In this document: positions 22,860-31,601 of the stretch, one piece after another | Numbering within the stretch: the first letter of the stretch is position 1 | How the letters are laid out: every line of letters begins with the position of its first letter | DNA from: a candidate division KSB1 bacterium | GTDB taxonomy: Bacteria > Zhuqueibacterota > Zhuqueibacteria > Zhuqueibacterales > Zhuqueibacteraceae | DNA length: 64,000 nt | Assembly (NCBI GenBank): GCA_034506255.1 | Contig: JAPDPX010000005.1 | Span: 310,001-374,000, forward strand | Direction of reading: 5' to 3' | Position numbers and translations under genes: made by a program | Notes under the pieces: generated by a model | What the model was told of the DNA's origin: nothing | The model's input: only the letters and a program-made list of their open reading frames with translations | Databases searched by the model: none

Positions 22860-23630
22860 TCAAATGACTTTGGCTTCGTTTTTCAGCTTCGCGGCGAGCT
22901 CCCGCGCAACCTCCCGGGCCGCGCCGGTGAGAATTTGCGTCTTTTTGGTCTTCACCGGCATGGCGAGCCGGTGAAAGGTCACCGCGCTGCGGGTCAAATC
23001 CACCCCCAGGCTGGTGGCGCTGATTTCCTGCTGCGGCTTTTTCTTGGCGGCCATGATGCCTTTGATGGTGGCATAACGAATGGCCGCCAGCCCGGACTGG
23101 ATGGTGAGCACCGCCGGCCGCGGCAGCTCGATGTATTGAAACCAGCCGCTCTCCAGCTCGCGCTTGATCTTCAGGCGCTGGTCGATCACCTGGATTTCCA
23201 TCACCAGCGAGGCATGGGGCAGGCCGAGCAATTCCGCCAGCAGCACGCCGGTCTGGCCGAAACCGGCGTCATCCGACTGCAGGCCGGTGAGAATCAAGTC
23301 CGGGCTTTCGGGTTTGATCACCGCGGCGAGCAGACGCGCAGTCAGCAGCGGGTCCATGAGCGGCTGGTCATGCAGGACGTGAATCGCGCGGTCCGCGCCC
23401 TTGGCGAGCGCCTGCTGGATCGCCTGTTTGACCCGCGCCGGCCCGATGCTCACCACGATCACTTCGCCACCGTGCTGCTCCTTCAGGCGCAGCGCCGCCT
23501 CCAGGCCGTAGTGGTCGCTCTCGTTGATTTCGAACTGCAGGGCGGTTTCGTCGATCCAGCGGCCGTCGGCCGTGATTTTCAGCAGGGAATCTTTGAGCGG
23601 AACCTGCTTCAGGCAGAGGATGATTTTCAC
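22860..23630 (-). CDS. etfB: Electron transfer flavoprotein, beta subunit
   Basis: 256 residues starting at a GTG (23630) with GAAGGAAG upstream; the N terminus KIILCLKQVPLKDS fits the family exactly. The AMP-binding region and the recognition-loop equivalent ARPAVLTIQSG-type sequence (LPRPAVLTIQSGLAAIRYA) are present. It forms the heterodimer with EtfA. It follows the acyl-CoA dehydrogenase gene after 262 bases of GC-rich non-coding sequence, the largest gap in this run apart from the operator region, so a separate promoter is possible though none is evident. Confidence 0.96.
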   Translation of the reverse strand: MKIILCLKQVPLKDSLLKITADGRWIDETALQFEINESDHYGLEAALRLKEQHGGEVIVVSIGPARVKQAIQQALAKGADRAIHVLHDQPLMDPLLTARLLAAVIKPESPDLILTGLQSDDAGFGQTGVLLAELLGLPHASLVMEIQVIDQRLKIKRELESGWFQYIELPRPAVLTIQSGLAAIRYATIKGIMAAKKKPQQEISATSLGVDLTRSAVTFHRLAMPVKTKKTQILTGAAREVARELAAKLKNEAKVI

Positions 23631-23892
23631 TGGGTCTTCCTTCTACTTGAAAAGTTCACGTGCGCTTTTTGCTCATCAGAGCAACAACGGGGCACGGTCT
23701 CAAATCCGGTGCGCCCGTGCCGGCAGCCTGCCGGTCTATGCGGGGAGTGTTGCGGCAGCGGCCGGCCGCCGCCAAAATTTCACAGTCCCTGCGGCTGGCG
23801 CGGGTTGGCATTCCCCGGCCCGGCCGGGGGGCAGCCGGGCTCACCGCTCACGCCGGCCGGAGGCCCGCTTCAGGGCCCGGGACGGGGAGGCA

Positions 23893-25629
23893 TCAGTTGT
23901 AAACGCTCCAGTGATAGCCGTTGAGATCATACACCATCTCGGCGATGCGTTTGCACTCGTCGTCGGAATTGCTTTCCATCTGGCGCAGGTTGCGCCGCAC
24001 GCGGCGCCAGGCCTCCTCCACGAAGCGGTTGGCGAGCAGCACTTCCTGGCCGGCATGGGGATGCCGTTGCTTCAGCAGCGTGTCGACGCGCGAGAGCACC
24101 GCCACCATGGCATAGAGATCGATGACGGCATCCGCCAGCCGCTTCTGCAGGAATTGCCGCTGGATGATCGACTTGCCGTGCTTCATCAGCGTCTTTTCCA
24201 CCATGCCGTGCAGCTCGCCGGCCATGTCATTGAAACGATCGGCCGCCGCCTGCAATTGCGGATGCAGATGGGACAGGTGATCGTGCGCCACTTTGTCTTT
24301 GACCTTGCCGACCGCGTAGCCGGTGAGCAGGCCGAAGCCCTTGATGGGGTCGCGCAGCGCGCGGCCGATTTGCTTGAGATATTCGCCGGGGCCCTCCATG
24401 CCGGCGAGCGCGATGAAGGCGCGCAAAATTTCGTTGGTGCCTTCGAAGATGAGATTGATGCGGGCATCGCGCAGCGCCTGTTCGTAGGGATATTCGCGGG
24501 AATAGCCGATGCCGCCGGCAATTTGCATGGCCTCATTGACCACCCGCCACAGCGTCTCACTCACGAAGATCTTGCACGCCGCGGATTCCAGCGAGTAATC
24601 GACGCCCGGGCGGTCGGCGAGCGCGGTGGTGAGATAGACCATGCTCTCCGCGGCGTGGGTGTCGGCGGCCATGCGTGCGATCTTGTCCTGAATCATTTCG
24701 AACGCTGCGATGGGCCGGCCGAATTGTTTGCGATTCTTGGCGTGCGCGGTAGCCAGCTTCAGCAGCGCCTTGCAGCCGCCCAGGCAGCCGCTCGCCAGGC
24801 CCAGGCGGCCGGTGTTGAGGATTTCCATGGCGATTTTGAAGCCTCTGCCCATCTGCCCGAGCATGTTGTCCGCCGGCACCGGCACGTTGTCGAAATTCAG
24901 CGCGGTGGTGTTGGAACCATGGATGCCGAGTTTTTCCTCCGGCTTGCCGGAGGAAAAACCCTTGAAGCTGCGCTCCACGATGAAGGCCGTGATTTTGTCC
25001 TGCACTTCGCCGCCCACCGTCATCGGCGTCTTGGCAAACACGGTGAAGAGGTGGGCGAGGCCGCCGTTGGTGATCCAGATCTTGCCGCCGTTGAGAATGA
25101 AATGGGTGCGTTCGGGATTGAGCACGGCCTTGCTCTGGATGCCCGCGGCATCGCTGCCGGCACCCGCTTCGGTGAGCGCAAAGGCGGTCATGTATTCGCC
25201 GCTGGCAATTTTGGGCAGATACTTCTCCTTTTGCTCGTCGCTGCCGAACATCACAAGGCCCTTGCTGCCGATGGAGAGATGGCCGCCGAGCGAAACGCCC
25301 AGCGAGGCATCAACCGAGCAAATCTCTTCGAGCACCCGGCCGTAGGCGGTCAGCGAGAGGCCGGCGCCGCCATATTTCTCCGGCACAGTCAGACCGAAGA
25401 AACCGAGTTCCTTCAACGCCGCGAACACCTCCGGCGCGATGTAGCCCTGGCGGTCGATTGCGACGGAATCGATGTGATCGCGCGCGAACTCGCGGAAGGT
25501 ATTCACGATGGTGCGCAGATCCTCCTGGGCCTGCGGGGCAAGCACGGGATAGGGGAAGACCAGGTCCTGCAGCACCTCGCCGGCAAAAAGCGATTTGAGG
25601 AAGCTTTGGTTTTTTTCATCACCTGCCAT
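23893..25629 (-). CDS. Acyl-CoA dehydrogenase, very-long-chain (VLCAD/ACAD9-like) type
   Basis: 578 residues from the ATG at 25629 (GAGG upstream). The core has FALTEAGAGSDAAGIQS, WITNGG, the LGIHGSNTTALNFDNV segment and the catalytic-base motif LIFEGTNEILRAF. A C-terminal extension of roughly 180 residues beyond the core, as in VLCAD/ACAD9 rather than the 380-residue medium-chain enzymes, suggests membrane-associated long-chain substrates. It introduces the first double bond in beta-oxidation and reduces ETF. Its neighbours supply all later steps: ETF downstream, hydratase-dehydrogenase and thiolase upstream. Confidence 0.94.
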   Translation of the reverse strand: MAGDEKNQSFLKSLFAGEVLQDLVFPYPVLAPQAQEDLRTIVNTFREFARDHIDSVAIDRQGYIAPEVFAALKELGFFGLTVPEKYGGAGLSLTAYGRVLEEICSVDASLGVSLGGHLSIGSKGLVMFGSDEQKEKYLPKIASGEYMTAFALTEAGAGSDAAGIQSKAVLNPERTHFILNGGKIWITNGGLAHLFTVFAKTPMTVGGEVQDKITAFIVERSFKGFSSGKPEEKLGIHGSNTTALNFDNVPVPADNMLGQMGRGFKIAMEILNTGRLGLASGCLGGCKALLKLATAHAKNRKQFGRPIAAFEMIQDKIARMAADTHAAESMVYLTTALADRPGVDYSLESAACKIFVSETLWRVVNEAMQIAGGIGYSREYPYEQALRDARINLIFEGTNEILRAFIALAGMEGPGEYLKQIGRALRDPIKGFGLLTGYAVGKVKDKVAHDHLSHLHPQLQAAADRFNDMAGELHGMVEKTLMKHGKSIIQRQFLQKRLADAVIDLYAMVAVLSRVDTLLKQRHPHAGQEVLLANRFVEEAWRRVRRNLRQMESNSDDECKRIAEMVYDLNGYHWSVYN

Positions 25630-25695
25630 GATCACCTCGCGAAGGCGTGCCTGTCCTCACCCGCGGCGGGGCGGGCGGGGCGGCGGCCGATTTTT

Positions 25696-27906
25696 TTAGT
25701 GATAGAAATTTTTGTTTTGTCGCGCCAGGTCGAGCAATGCGGCCACCGGTTGAAAGTGCGCACCGTGGCGGTTGGCGTAGAATTCCAGGCGCTCGACCAC
25801 GCGGCCAGTGCCGAGACTGTCGGCATAGCGCAGCAGACCGCCGCGGAACGGCGGAAAGCCGGTGCCGAAGATCATGCCGGCGTCGACTTCGTGCGGCCGG
25901 CGCACCACGCCCTCGACCAGGCATTGCGCGGCTTCATTGATCATCAGCAGCATACAGCGCTCCGCCGGTTCCTCCCGGCCCAGGCGGCCCTCGCGGCCGG
26001 GCGCCAGATCGAGCAGGCCATAGACCGCCGGATCCACCTGCTTGTGTTTGCCCTCGTGCAAATAAAAACCCCTGCCATTCTTCCTGCCCAGCCGTCCGGC
26101 TGCAACCAGCCGGTCGAGTGCGCCGTCCGCTGCCATGCGTTCGCCGAAGGCGGCCCTCATCACCTTGCTGACTTTGGCGGCGACGTCAAGGCCGACTTCA
26201 TCGATCAGCTCGAACGGGCCCATCGGCATGCCGAAAGCCAGCAGGGCCCGGTCGATCTCGGCAATGCTGCCGCCCGCCATCAGCATGCGCGCCGCCTCAC
26301 TCATGTAAACACTGAGCAGGCGATTCACCAGGAATCCCGGTGCATCCTTCACCACGACCGGGGTTTTGCCGAGCTGTTTGGCAAAAGCCACCAGGCTGGC
26401 CACGGTTTCGTCGCTGGTTTGCTCGGCCCGCACCACTTCCACCAGCGGCATGAGATGCACGGGATTGAAGAAGTGCAGGCCCGCGACTTTGTCGGGGCGC
26501 CGGGTGGCACGCGCCATTTCCGTGACCGGCAGGGCGGAGGTGTTGCTCGCCAGCACGGCATGGGGTGGCGCAATGCCGTCGATTTCGGCGAAGACTTTCT
26601 TTTTGAGATCGAGATTCTCGACGATGGCTTCAAGGACGAGATCGACGCGGCTGAAGCCGGAATAGTCGATCGTGCCGGTGATGAGCGCCATGCGATTCTG
26701 CATTTCCTTCGGGGTCATCCGGCGTTTCTTGACGGCCTCCGCAAACACTTTGGCCGCCGCCGCGGTGCCTTTGGCCACCGCGGCATAGTTCACGTCCTTC
26801 ATGCGGGTGGGCAGGTCATTTTGCGCCAGCAGTTGCGCGATGCCGCCGCCCATCACCCCCGCCCCCAGGACGCCGACCCGCTTGATCGTCAGCAGGCTGC
26901 CCTGAAAGCCGGGCACGCCTTTGTCCTTTTTGATTTCCTCGGAGAGATAGAAGACTTTGATCAGATTCTTCGATTGCGGGGTGACGATCGCGCGGCCGAG
27001 CAGCTCGGCCTCCACCGCCAGACCGGCGCGCAGATCGAGCGGAAAGCCTCTTTCCACCGCTTCGAGCGCGAGCAACGGCGCGGGATAATGTCCCCTGGTT
27101 TCCGCTTTCACACGCTTGCGCGCCTGGTCGAAGAGCACTTTGCGGCCGAGGAAGTTTTTCTCCAGCAGCAGGCCGCGGGCGTTGATCTTGTGCCGCCGCG
27201 CTTTGATTTTGTGCTGCAGGGCTTCGCTGCGAAGCTCGATGGCAAAGGCGTGGCCGATGCTGCGCAGCATCTCCGGGCCGAATTCCGCGGGAATGACGCG
27301 GTCCACCAGGCCGGCGCGATAGGCGCGCATGGCGTCGACCGTGCGCCCGGTGAGAATGAAATCCAGCGCGCGCTGGATGCCGATCAGGCGCGGCAGCCGC
27401 TGCGTGCCGCCGAAGCCGGGGATGATGCCCAGCCGCACTTCGGGCAGGCCCAGCCGGGTTTTGGTGGAAAGGCGCGCCATGCGGAAATCACACGCCAGCG
27501 CCAGCTCCAGGCCGCCGCCCACGCAGGCGCCATCGATCACAGCAATGGTCACCTGCGGCAGGGCCGCCAGCTTGTCGAAAACCGCCTGTCCGAGCGCCGC
27601 CTTGACCGCGCCCTCTTCAGGATTGGTGATGCCCATGATCTCCGCGATTTGCGCGCCGGCGATGAAGTTGCCCGGCTTGCCGCTCAGGATCACCAGGCTG
27701 TGCCAGTTGTTGTGAGCGGCGATTTCGTCCAGCCGCTGATCCAGCTCTGCCATGACGCCGGAGGAGAGGATGTTGACCTTTTCATCGGGCACGTCGATAA
27801 TCAAAAAGCCAACGCCGGCTTCCGCCTCCAGGCGCAAAGCGGCGGCCGCACGTTGCGCCGGTGCCGCCGGCGCGGGTGAGGAGGGGGTGGTGACGTCGAG
27901 AGGCAT
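25696..27906 (-). CDS. Enoyl-CoA hydratase / 3-hydroxyacyl-CoA dehydrogenase fusion (FadJ/FadB type)
   Basis: 736 residues from the ATG at 27906, preceded by AAGGAG. Residues about 20-210 are the crotonase domain: FIAGAQIAEI, CVGGGLELALACDFRMA, and GLPEVRLGIIPGFGGTQRLP with both catalytic-Glu contexts. Near residue 345 the NAD-binding loop VGVLGAGVMGGGIAQ opens the dehydrogenase, with LHFFNPVHLMPLVEVV and DAPGFLVNRLL following. It carries out steps two and three of beta-oxidation. The N-terminal 20 residues are an Ala/Pro-rich tail. It lies 115 bases after the thiolase gene. Confidence 0.95.
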   Translation of the reverse strand: MPLDVTTPSSPAPAAPAQRAAAALRLEAEAGVGFLIIDVPDEKVNILSSGVMAELDQRLDEIAAHNNWHSLVILSGKPGNFIAGAQIAEIMGITNPEEGAVKAALGQAVFDKLAALPQVTIAVIDGACVGGGLELALACDFRMARLSTKTRLGLPEVRLGIIPGFGGTQRLPRLIGIQRALDFILTGRTVDAMRAYRAGLVDRVIPAEFGPEMLRSIGHAFAIELRSEALQHKIKARRHKINARGLLLEKNFLGRKVLFDQARKRVKAETRGHYPAPLLALEAVERGFPLDLRAGLAVEAELLGRAIVTPQSKNLIKVFYLSEEIKKDKGVPGFQGSLLTIKRVGVLGAGVMGGGIAQLLAQNDLPTRMKDVNYAAVAKGTAAAAKVFAEAVKKRRMTPKEMQNRMALITGTIDYSGFSRVDLVLEAIVENLDLKKKVFAEIDGIAPPHAVLASNTSALPVTEMARATRRPDKVAGLHFFNPVHLMPLVEVVRAEQTSDETVASLVAFAKQLGKTPVVVKDAPGFLVNRLLSVYMSEAARMLMAGGSIAEIDRALLAFGMPMGPFELIDEVGLDVAAKVSKVMRAAFGERMAADGALDRLVAAGRLGRKNGRGFYLHEGKHKQVDPAVYGLLDLAPGREGRLGREEPAERCMLLMINEAAQCLVEGVVRRPHEVDAGMIFGTGFPPFRGGLLRYADSLGTGRVVERLEFYANRHGAHFQPVAALLDLARQNKNFYH

Positions 27907-28021
27907 TGTTTTCGAGCTCCTTGATCTTGCAATCCCGCCCGTCAGGCCGGAACGGGCAAAAGGGAAACAGCAGGCTTGCGGTGGTTGCCGGGCACGCCGG
28001 CGGCCTGCGCGGCAGGCCGCG

Positions 28022-29308
28022 TCACACTCGTTCCACCACCATCGCGCCACCCTGGCCGCCGCCGATACAGAGCGTGGCCAGGCCGAGGTTGAGCCGGCGC
28101 CGGCCCATCTCCTTCAGCAGGGTCAACACCAAACGCGTGCCCGAGCTGCCGACCGGGTGGCCGAGTGCGATGGCGCCGCCGTTGACGTTGAGAATGTCAC
28201 GGTTGATTTCACCGATCGGCTCCTCGCGGCCCAGCCAGCGTTGCGCCAGGGCGCGGTCGCGGAAGACCATCTCATTGGCGAGCACTTGCGCGGCAAAGGC
28301 TTCATTGATCTCGAGCAGTTGGATGTCTTTGAAGGAAACGCCGGCGTGCTTGAGCGCCAGCGGAGTGGCAACGGCGGGCCCCAGCCCCATGTGTGCCGGA
28401 TCGAGGCCGGCGAAAGCATAGCCGCGAATCCGGCCCATGGGCGCCAGCCCCAGGCTGCGGGCTTTTTCGGCGGACATCACCAGCACCGCCGCTGCGCCGT
28501 CGGTGATCTGGCTGGAATTGCCGGCGGTCACGCTGCCATATTCGCGGTCGAAAACCGGTTTGAGTTTGGCCAGCGCTTCCAGCGTTTGATTCTTGCGGAT
28601 GCCATTGTCTTCATCGATCACCGTGTTGTATTTGGGCGGCGGCATCACCGGCAGAATTTCCTCGCGCAGCTTGCCGGAGTCGGTCGCCCAGGTCGCGCGC
28701 TGATGGCTCATGAGCGCGAAACGATCCTGCTCCTCACGGGTGAGGTGAAACTCCTTGGCGAGCACCTCCGCGGTCTCCCCCATGTTGAGATTGCACACCG
28801 GATCGGTCAGGCCCACCTGCAGGCCGATGATGGGCTTGAAATATTGGGGCCGCAGGTGGGCGAAGGCGGTCAGGCGCTGGCCGACAGATTTTGCCCGCGC
28901 GGCCTCGGCGAGCACCTCGGCATATTCCGGCGGGTAGAGCAGGGGGATGTTGCTCATCGATTCCACGCCGGCGGCAACGATGATCTCCGCCATGCCGGCC
29001 GCAATCTTGAGATGGGCCTGGGCGATGGCCTCCATGCCGGAAGCGCAGTTGCGCGCCACCGTGTAGGCGGGCACGTGCCGCGGGATGCCGCTTTTGAGCG
29101 CGATCACGCGCGCAATGTTGGTGGCTTCCGGCGGCTGGGCAATGTTGCCGACCACCACTTCATCGATGGTTGCGGGATCGATGCCGCTGCGCTCAATCAG
29201 CTCGCGCACCACCAGACGGCCCAGTTCCTGCGCCGGCAAACTTTTGAAGTCCGTGCCTGCTTTCACGTAAGGCGTGCGAATGCCTTCGACAATGACGACG
29301 TCGCGCAT
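28022..29308 (-). CDS. Acetyl-CoA C-acyltransferase (3-ketoacyl-CoA thiolase)
   Basis: 428 residues from the ATG at 29308; a GTG four codons upstream overlaps the regulator stop. Catalytic Cys88 lies in TVARNCASGMEAIA, the His in NVNGGAIALGHPVGSSG, and the second Cys in ATLCIGGGQGGAM near the C terminus. The loop length suits the FadI/trifunctional-beta type. It cleaves 3-ketoacyl-CoA to acetyl-CoA and a shortened acyl-CoA. The start lies eight bases after the TetR stop, so regulator and thiolase form one transcript. Confidence 0.95.
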   Translation of the reverse strand: MRDVVIVEGIRTPYVKAGTDFKSLPAQELGRLVVRELIERSGIDPATIDEVVVGNIAQPPEATNIARVIALKSGIPRHVPAYTVARNCASGMEAIAQAHLKIAAGMAEIIVAAGVESMSNIPLLYPPEYAEVLAEAARAKSVGQRLTAFAHLRPQYFKPIIGLQVGLTDPVCNLNMGETAEVLAKEFHLTREEQDRFALMSHQRATWATDSGKLREEILPVMPPPKYNTVIDEDNGIRKNQTLEALAKLKPVFDREYGSVTAGNSSQITDGAAAVLVMSAEKARSLGLAPMGRIRGYAFAGLDPAHMGLGPAVATPLALKHAGVSFKDIQLLEINEAFAAQVLANEMVFRDRALAQRWLGREEPIGEINRDILNVNGGAIALGHPVGSSGTRLVLTLLKEMGRRRLNLGLATLCIGGGQGGAMVVERV

Positions 29309-29316
29309 GATCTGTC

Positions 29317-30027
29317 TCACTCTGCTAGGTTTGACCTGCCTGTCTCACCGCCACTGCCGCACGGCGCGGCAGCAGCCCGCGCCCCGGCTTCAGTGGGGAG
29401 AGGTGCCAGCATGCCCGTCAGGAACAACGTGCCGATTTGCTCGGCGGCCTCCTGGAGATCGTATTTTTTGGTGCGGGAGAGCACCCACAGCGTGCTCATT
29501 TCGTCGAGTGCGCCGAACAGCGCGCGTTTGAACACGCCCGGCTGAATGTCGCGCCGGAAAACACCGCTCGCCTGCCCCTCGCTGATGATGTCGCCGATCA
29601 GGTTGAGATAATCGCTGATGCGGGTGCCGGCATATTGCTTGATAAACTGGTTGGATTGGCGCAGCTCCAGTTGCATCACCGCCGCCAGGTCGGGGTTGGT
29701 ACGCACCAGCTCGAAGTGCAAATGGATGAACGAGCGAATCTTCGCGGCGGAATCGCGGCACTCGGCCAGCCGCCGCCGGAACTCCTGCAGGATGCCTTCC
29801 ATGCTCTCTTCGAAGAGCGAGATCAGGATGTCATCCTTGCTTTTGAAGTAAAGATAGATGGTGCCATCGGCAATGCCAGCCTGCCGTGCGATCTCCGCGA
29901 TTTTGGTGTGGTAGAACCCTTTGCGGGCAAAGGTTTTGGCCGCGGCTTTCAGGATGCGGGCGCGCTTGTCCGGCGTGCGGCCGGCACGTTCGTTGCCCGG
30001 CTTCGCGGGAGTAGCGAGTATTTTCAT
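29317..30027 (-). CDS. TetR-family regulator, FadR (fatty-acid) type
   Basis: 236 residues. The N-terminal helix-turn-helix is ILKAAAKTFARKGFYHTKIA followed by EIARQAGIADGTIYLYFKSK, after an unusual 20-residue Lys/Arg/Pro-rich leader. The ligand-binding half (FELVRTNPDLAAVMQLELRQSN and ISEGQASGVFRRDI) resembles the Bacillus/Thermus FadR subgroup, whose DNA binding is released by long-chain acyl-CoA. It heads the beta-oxidation run, eight bases before thiolase, and has a matching palindrome upstream at 30071-30090. It most likely represses its own operon. Confidence 0.92.
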   Translation of the reverse strand: MKILATPAKPGNERAGRTPDKRARILKAAAKTFARKGFYHTKIAEIARQAGIADGTIYLYFKSKDDILISLFEESMEGILQEFRRRLAECRDSAAKIRSFIHLHFELVRTNPDLAAVMQLELRQSNQFIKQYAGTRISDYLNLIGDIISEGQASGVFRRDIQPGVFKRALFGALDEMSTLWVLSRTKKYDLQEAAEQIGTLFLTGMLAPLPTEAGARAAAAPCGSGGETGRSNLAE

Positions 30028-30070
30028 GGCTTGCTCTCGTCATCATGCGGCGCGGCGGCCGGCTTCCGCA

Positions 30071-30090
30071 CTGAATGAATCATCATTCAG
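30071..30090. promoter_or_regulatory. FadR-type operator palindrome
   Basis: CTGAATGA-ATCA-TCATTCAG is a perfect 8-bp inverted repeat with a four-base spacer, 44 bases upstream of the TetR gene. It matches the TGAATGA-N4-TCATTCA pattern known for TetR-type FadR of Bacillus. On the minus strand TTGACC (30113-30108) lies 17 bases before the palindrome, so the operator would cover the -10 region. Confidence 0.8.
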
Positions 30091-30234
30091 AAAAATAGCA
30101 AAGGCCGGGTCAAATGCAAGTGATTTTTCCACGGCCGCCGGATTTTTGCAGCCGTCACCGCCCGAACAGCCACCGAGCGGCAAAGCGCCGACACCACGAG
30201 GATTGCGGGGCGTGCAGACAGTCCAATGTCACGA

Positions 30235-30322
30235 CCTGAATTTTGCACCCGGATTGATCTCCTCGGCGAGAAACGCCGCTTTGATCGCGACGGCCAATTA
30301 CCTAAAGGGTGCGGGCATAAAA
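30235..30322 (+). repeat. Family A repeat, left-end fragment (copy 4)
   Basis: Begins with the terminal repeat CCTGAATTTTGCA and continues CCCGGATTGATC, AACGCCG and TTGATCGCGACGGCC to GGGCATAAAAAATGG, after which similarity stops. The right two-thirds and the other terminal repeat are absent. Confidence 0.75.
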
Positions 30323-30400
30323 AATGGTTCTCTGTCGATTCGTGGGGATAAGTCGTGATGCGGCACGCGCCCCCGAACCAATTGCCTGAAGGGCACAGCG

Positions 30401-31573
30401 CTAAATCTTGATGAAGATCTGCTTCTTGTAAAAGATCGTCATGATGCCGAGCCAAAACCCGATATAGGCAATCGCGAAGCCCAGCGACCCGTTCATAGCA
30501 CCCAGCCAGGAAGCGAAGAGATTTTGGTAGATCCAGGTCTTCAGGCTGACCGCCGGCGCCGCCGAAACTTTGATGAGCAGAATGAGATGCGTGAACACGC
30601 CGGCCAGCACATACAACGCAATCGGATTCATGCCGAAGATGACAAACGGTTTGATCCACCACTGCCAGCCCTTGAGGTCGATGACATAGTGGCACATCGC
30701 GAGGAACACCAGCGCCATGCCGGCAGTGAAGACGACGTACGAGGGCGACCACAGCCATTTGTTGATCGGAAAGCCGTAATCCAAAATGCTGCCGAGCAGC
30801 AGGCCGGCGAAACCGGCGACGAAGAGTGCGCACACGGTTTCGTACGGCGGCTTGCCGCGCTTCAACCAGTAGCCGGTGAACGCGCCGAACAGTGCCGTGG
30901 CAATCGCTGGCAGCGTGCTGAGCAAGCCTTCGGGATCGCGATGCAGATACGCGCCCACCTGCCAGGTGTGGCCGTGGAAGATTTTGTCGTCGAGCCAGGC
31001 GGCGAGATTGATTTCCTTGGTCAGTTCGCCCACATGCGTGACCGCAACGCCGTCCTGCATCACGTTGAAGGGCACGAGCTTCATCACCAGCCAGTAAATA
31101 ACCAGCAGACCCGCCGCCCACCACGCCTGGCTGCGCGGCCGAAAATGCAGCATGATCATGGCCGCGCAGAAATAAACCACGGCAATGCGCTGCAACACAC
31201 CCGGAATGCGGACCTTCAACAGCGTGTCGGTGAACCAGTTGTAGCCGGCAGGCAGATTCACCGGAATCAAAGCGAGAAAAATTCCCAGCCCAAACAAGAT
31301 CAGCGTGCGGCGCAGGATCTTCCAGTAAATGCCTTTCGGCTTCTCGCCGGTCTGCAAAATTTTCCCGAAGGAATAGGCCATGGCCACGCCGACGATGAAG
31401 AGAAAGAAGGGGAAGATCAGATCGGTGGGCGTCCAGCCGTCCCACTCGGCATGCGCCAGCGGCGGATAGACATGCGACCAACTGCCGGGATTGTTGACCA
31501 GGATCATGCCGGCGATGGTGATCCCGCGAAAAACATCCAGCGACAGCAGTCTGTCTTGACGTGATACTGACAT
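30401..31573 (-). CDS. NagX/HGSNAT-like membrane acyltransferase (DUF5009 type)
   Basis: 390 residues from MSVSRQDRLLSLDVFRG at 31573, with GGGAG upstream. About ten membrane helices. Family hallmarks are RLLSLDVFRGITIAGMILV, HAEWDGWTPTDLIFPFFLF with the His/Asp cluster, and RIPGVLQRIAVVY. Eukaryotic HGSNAT moves an acetyl group across the lysosomal membrane onto glucosamine. Bacterial NagX homologues sit in N-acetylglucosamine clusters, probably modifying or transporting GlcNAc-containing sugars in the inner membrane. The location directly after a GH20 hexosaminidase (28-base gap) supports that reading. Confidence 0.88.
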   Translation of the reverse strand: MSVSRQDRLLSLDVFRGITIAGMILVNNPGSWSHVYPPLAHAEWDGWTPTDLIFPFFLFIVGVAMAYSFGKILQTGEKPKGIYWKILRRTLILFGLGIFLALIPVNLPAGYNWFTDTLLKVRIPGVLQRIAVVYFCAAMIMLHFRPRSQAWWAAGLLVIYWLVMKLVPFNVMQDGVAVTHVGELTKEINLAAWLDDKIFHGHTWQVGAYLHRDPEGLLSTLPAIATALFGAFTGYWLKRGKPPYETVCALFVAGFAGLLLGSILDYGFPINKWLWSPSYVVFTAGMALVFLAMCHYVIDLKGWQWWIKPFVIFGMNPIALYVLAGVFTHLILLIKVSAAPAVSLKTWIYQNLFASWLGAMNGSLGFAIAYIGFWLGIMTIFYKKQIFIKI

Positions 31574-31601
31574 ACGGTGCTCTCCCGGTAAGCGCAATCA
31601 C

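Noticed and set aside
23524..27879. Plus-strand 1451-codon open frame
   Set aside because: Antisense to the acyl-CoA dehydrogenase and hydratase-dehydrogenase genes; composition rich in His/Arg/Gln/Ala is typical of shadow frames in GC-rich DNA.
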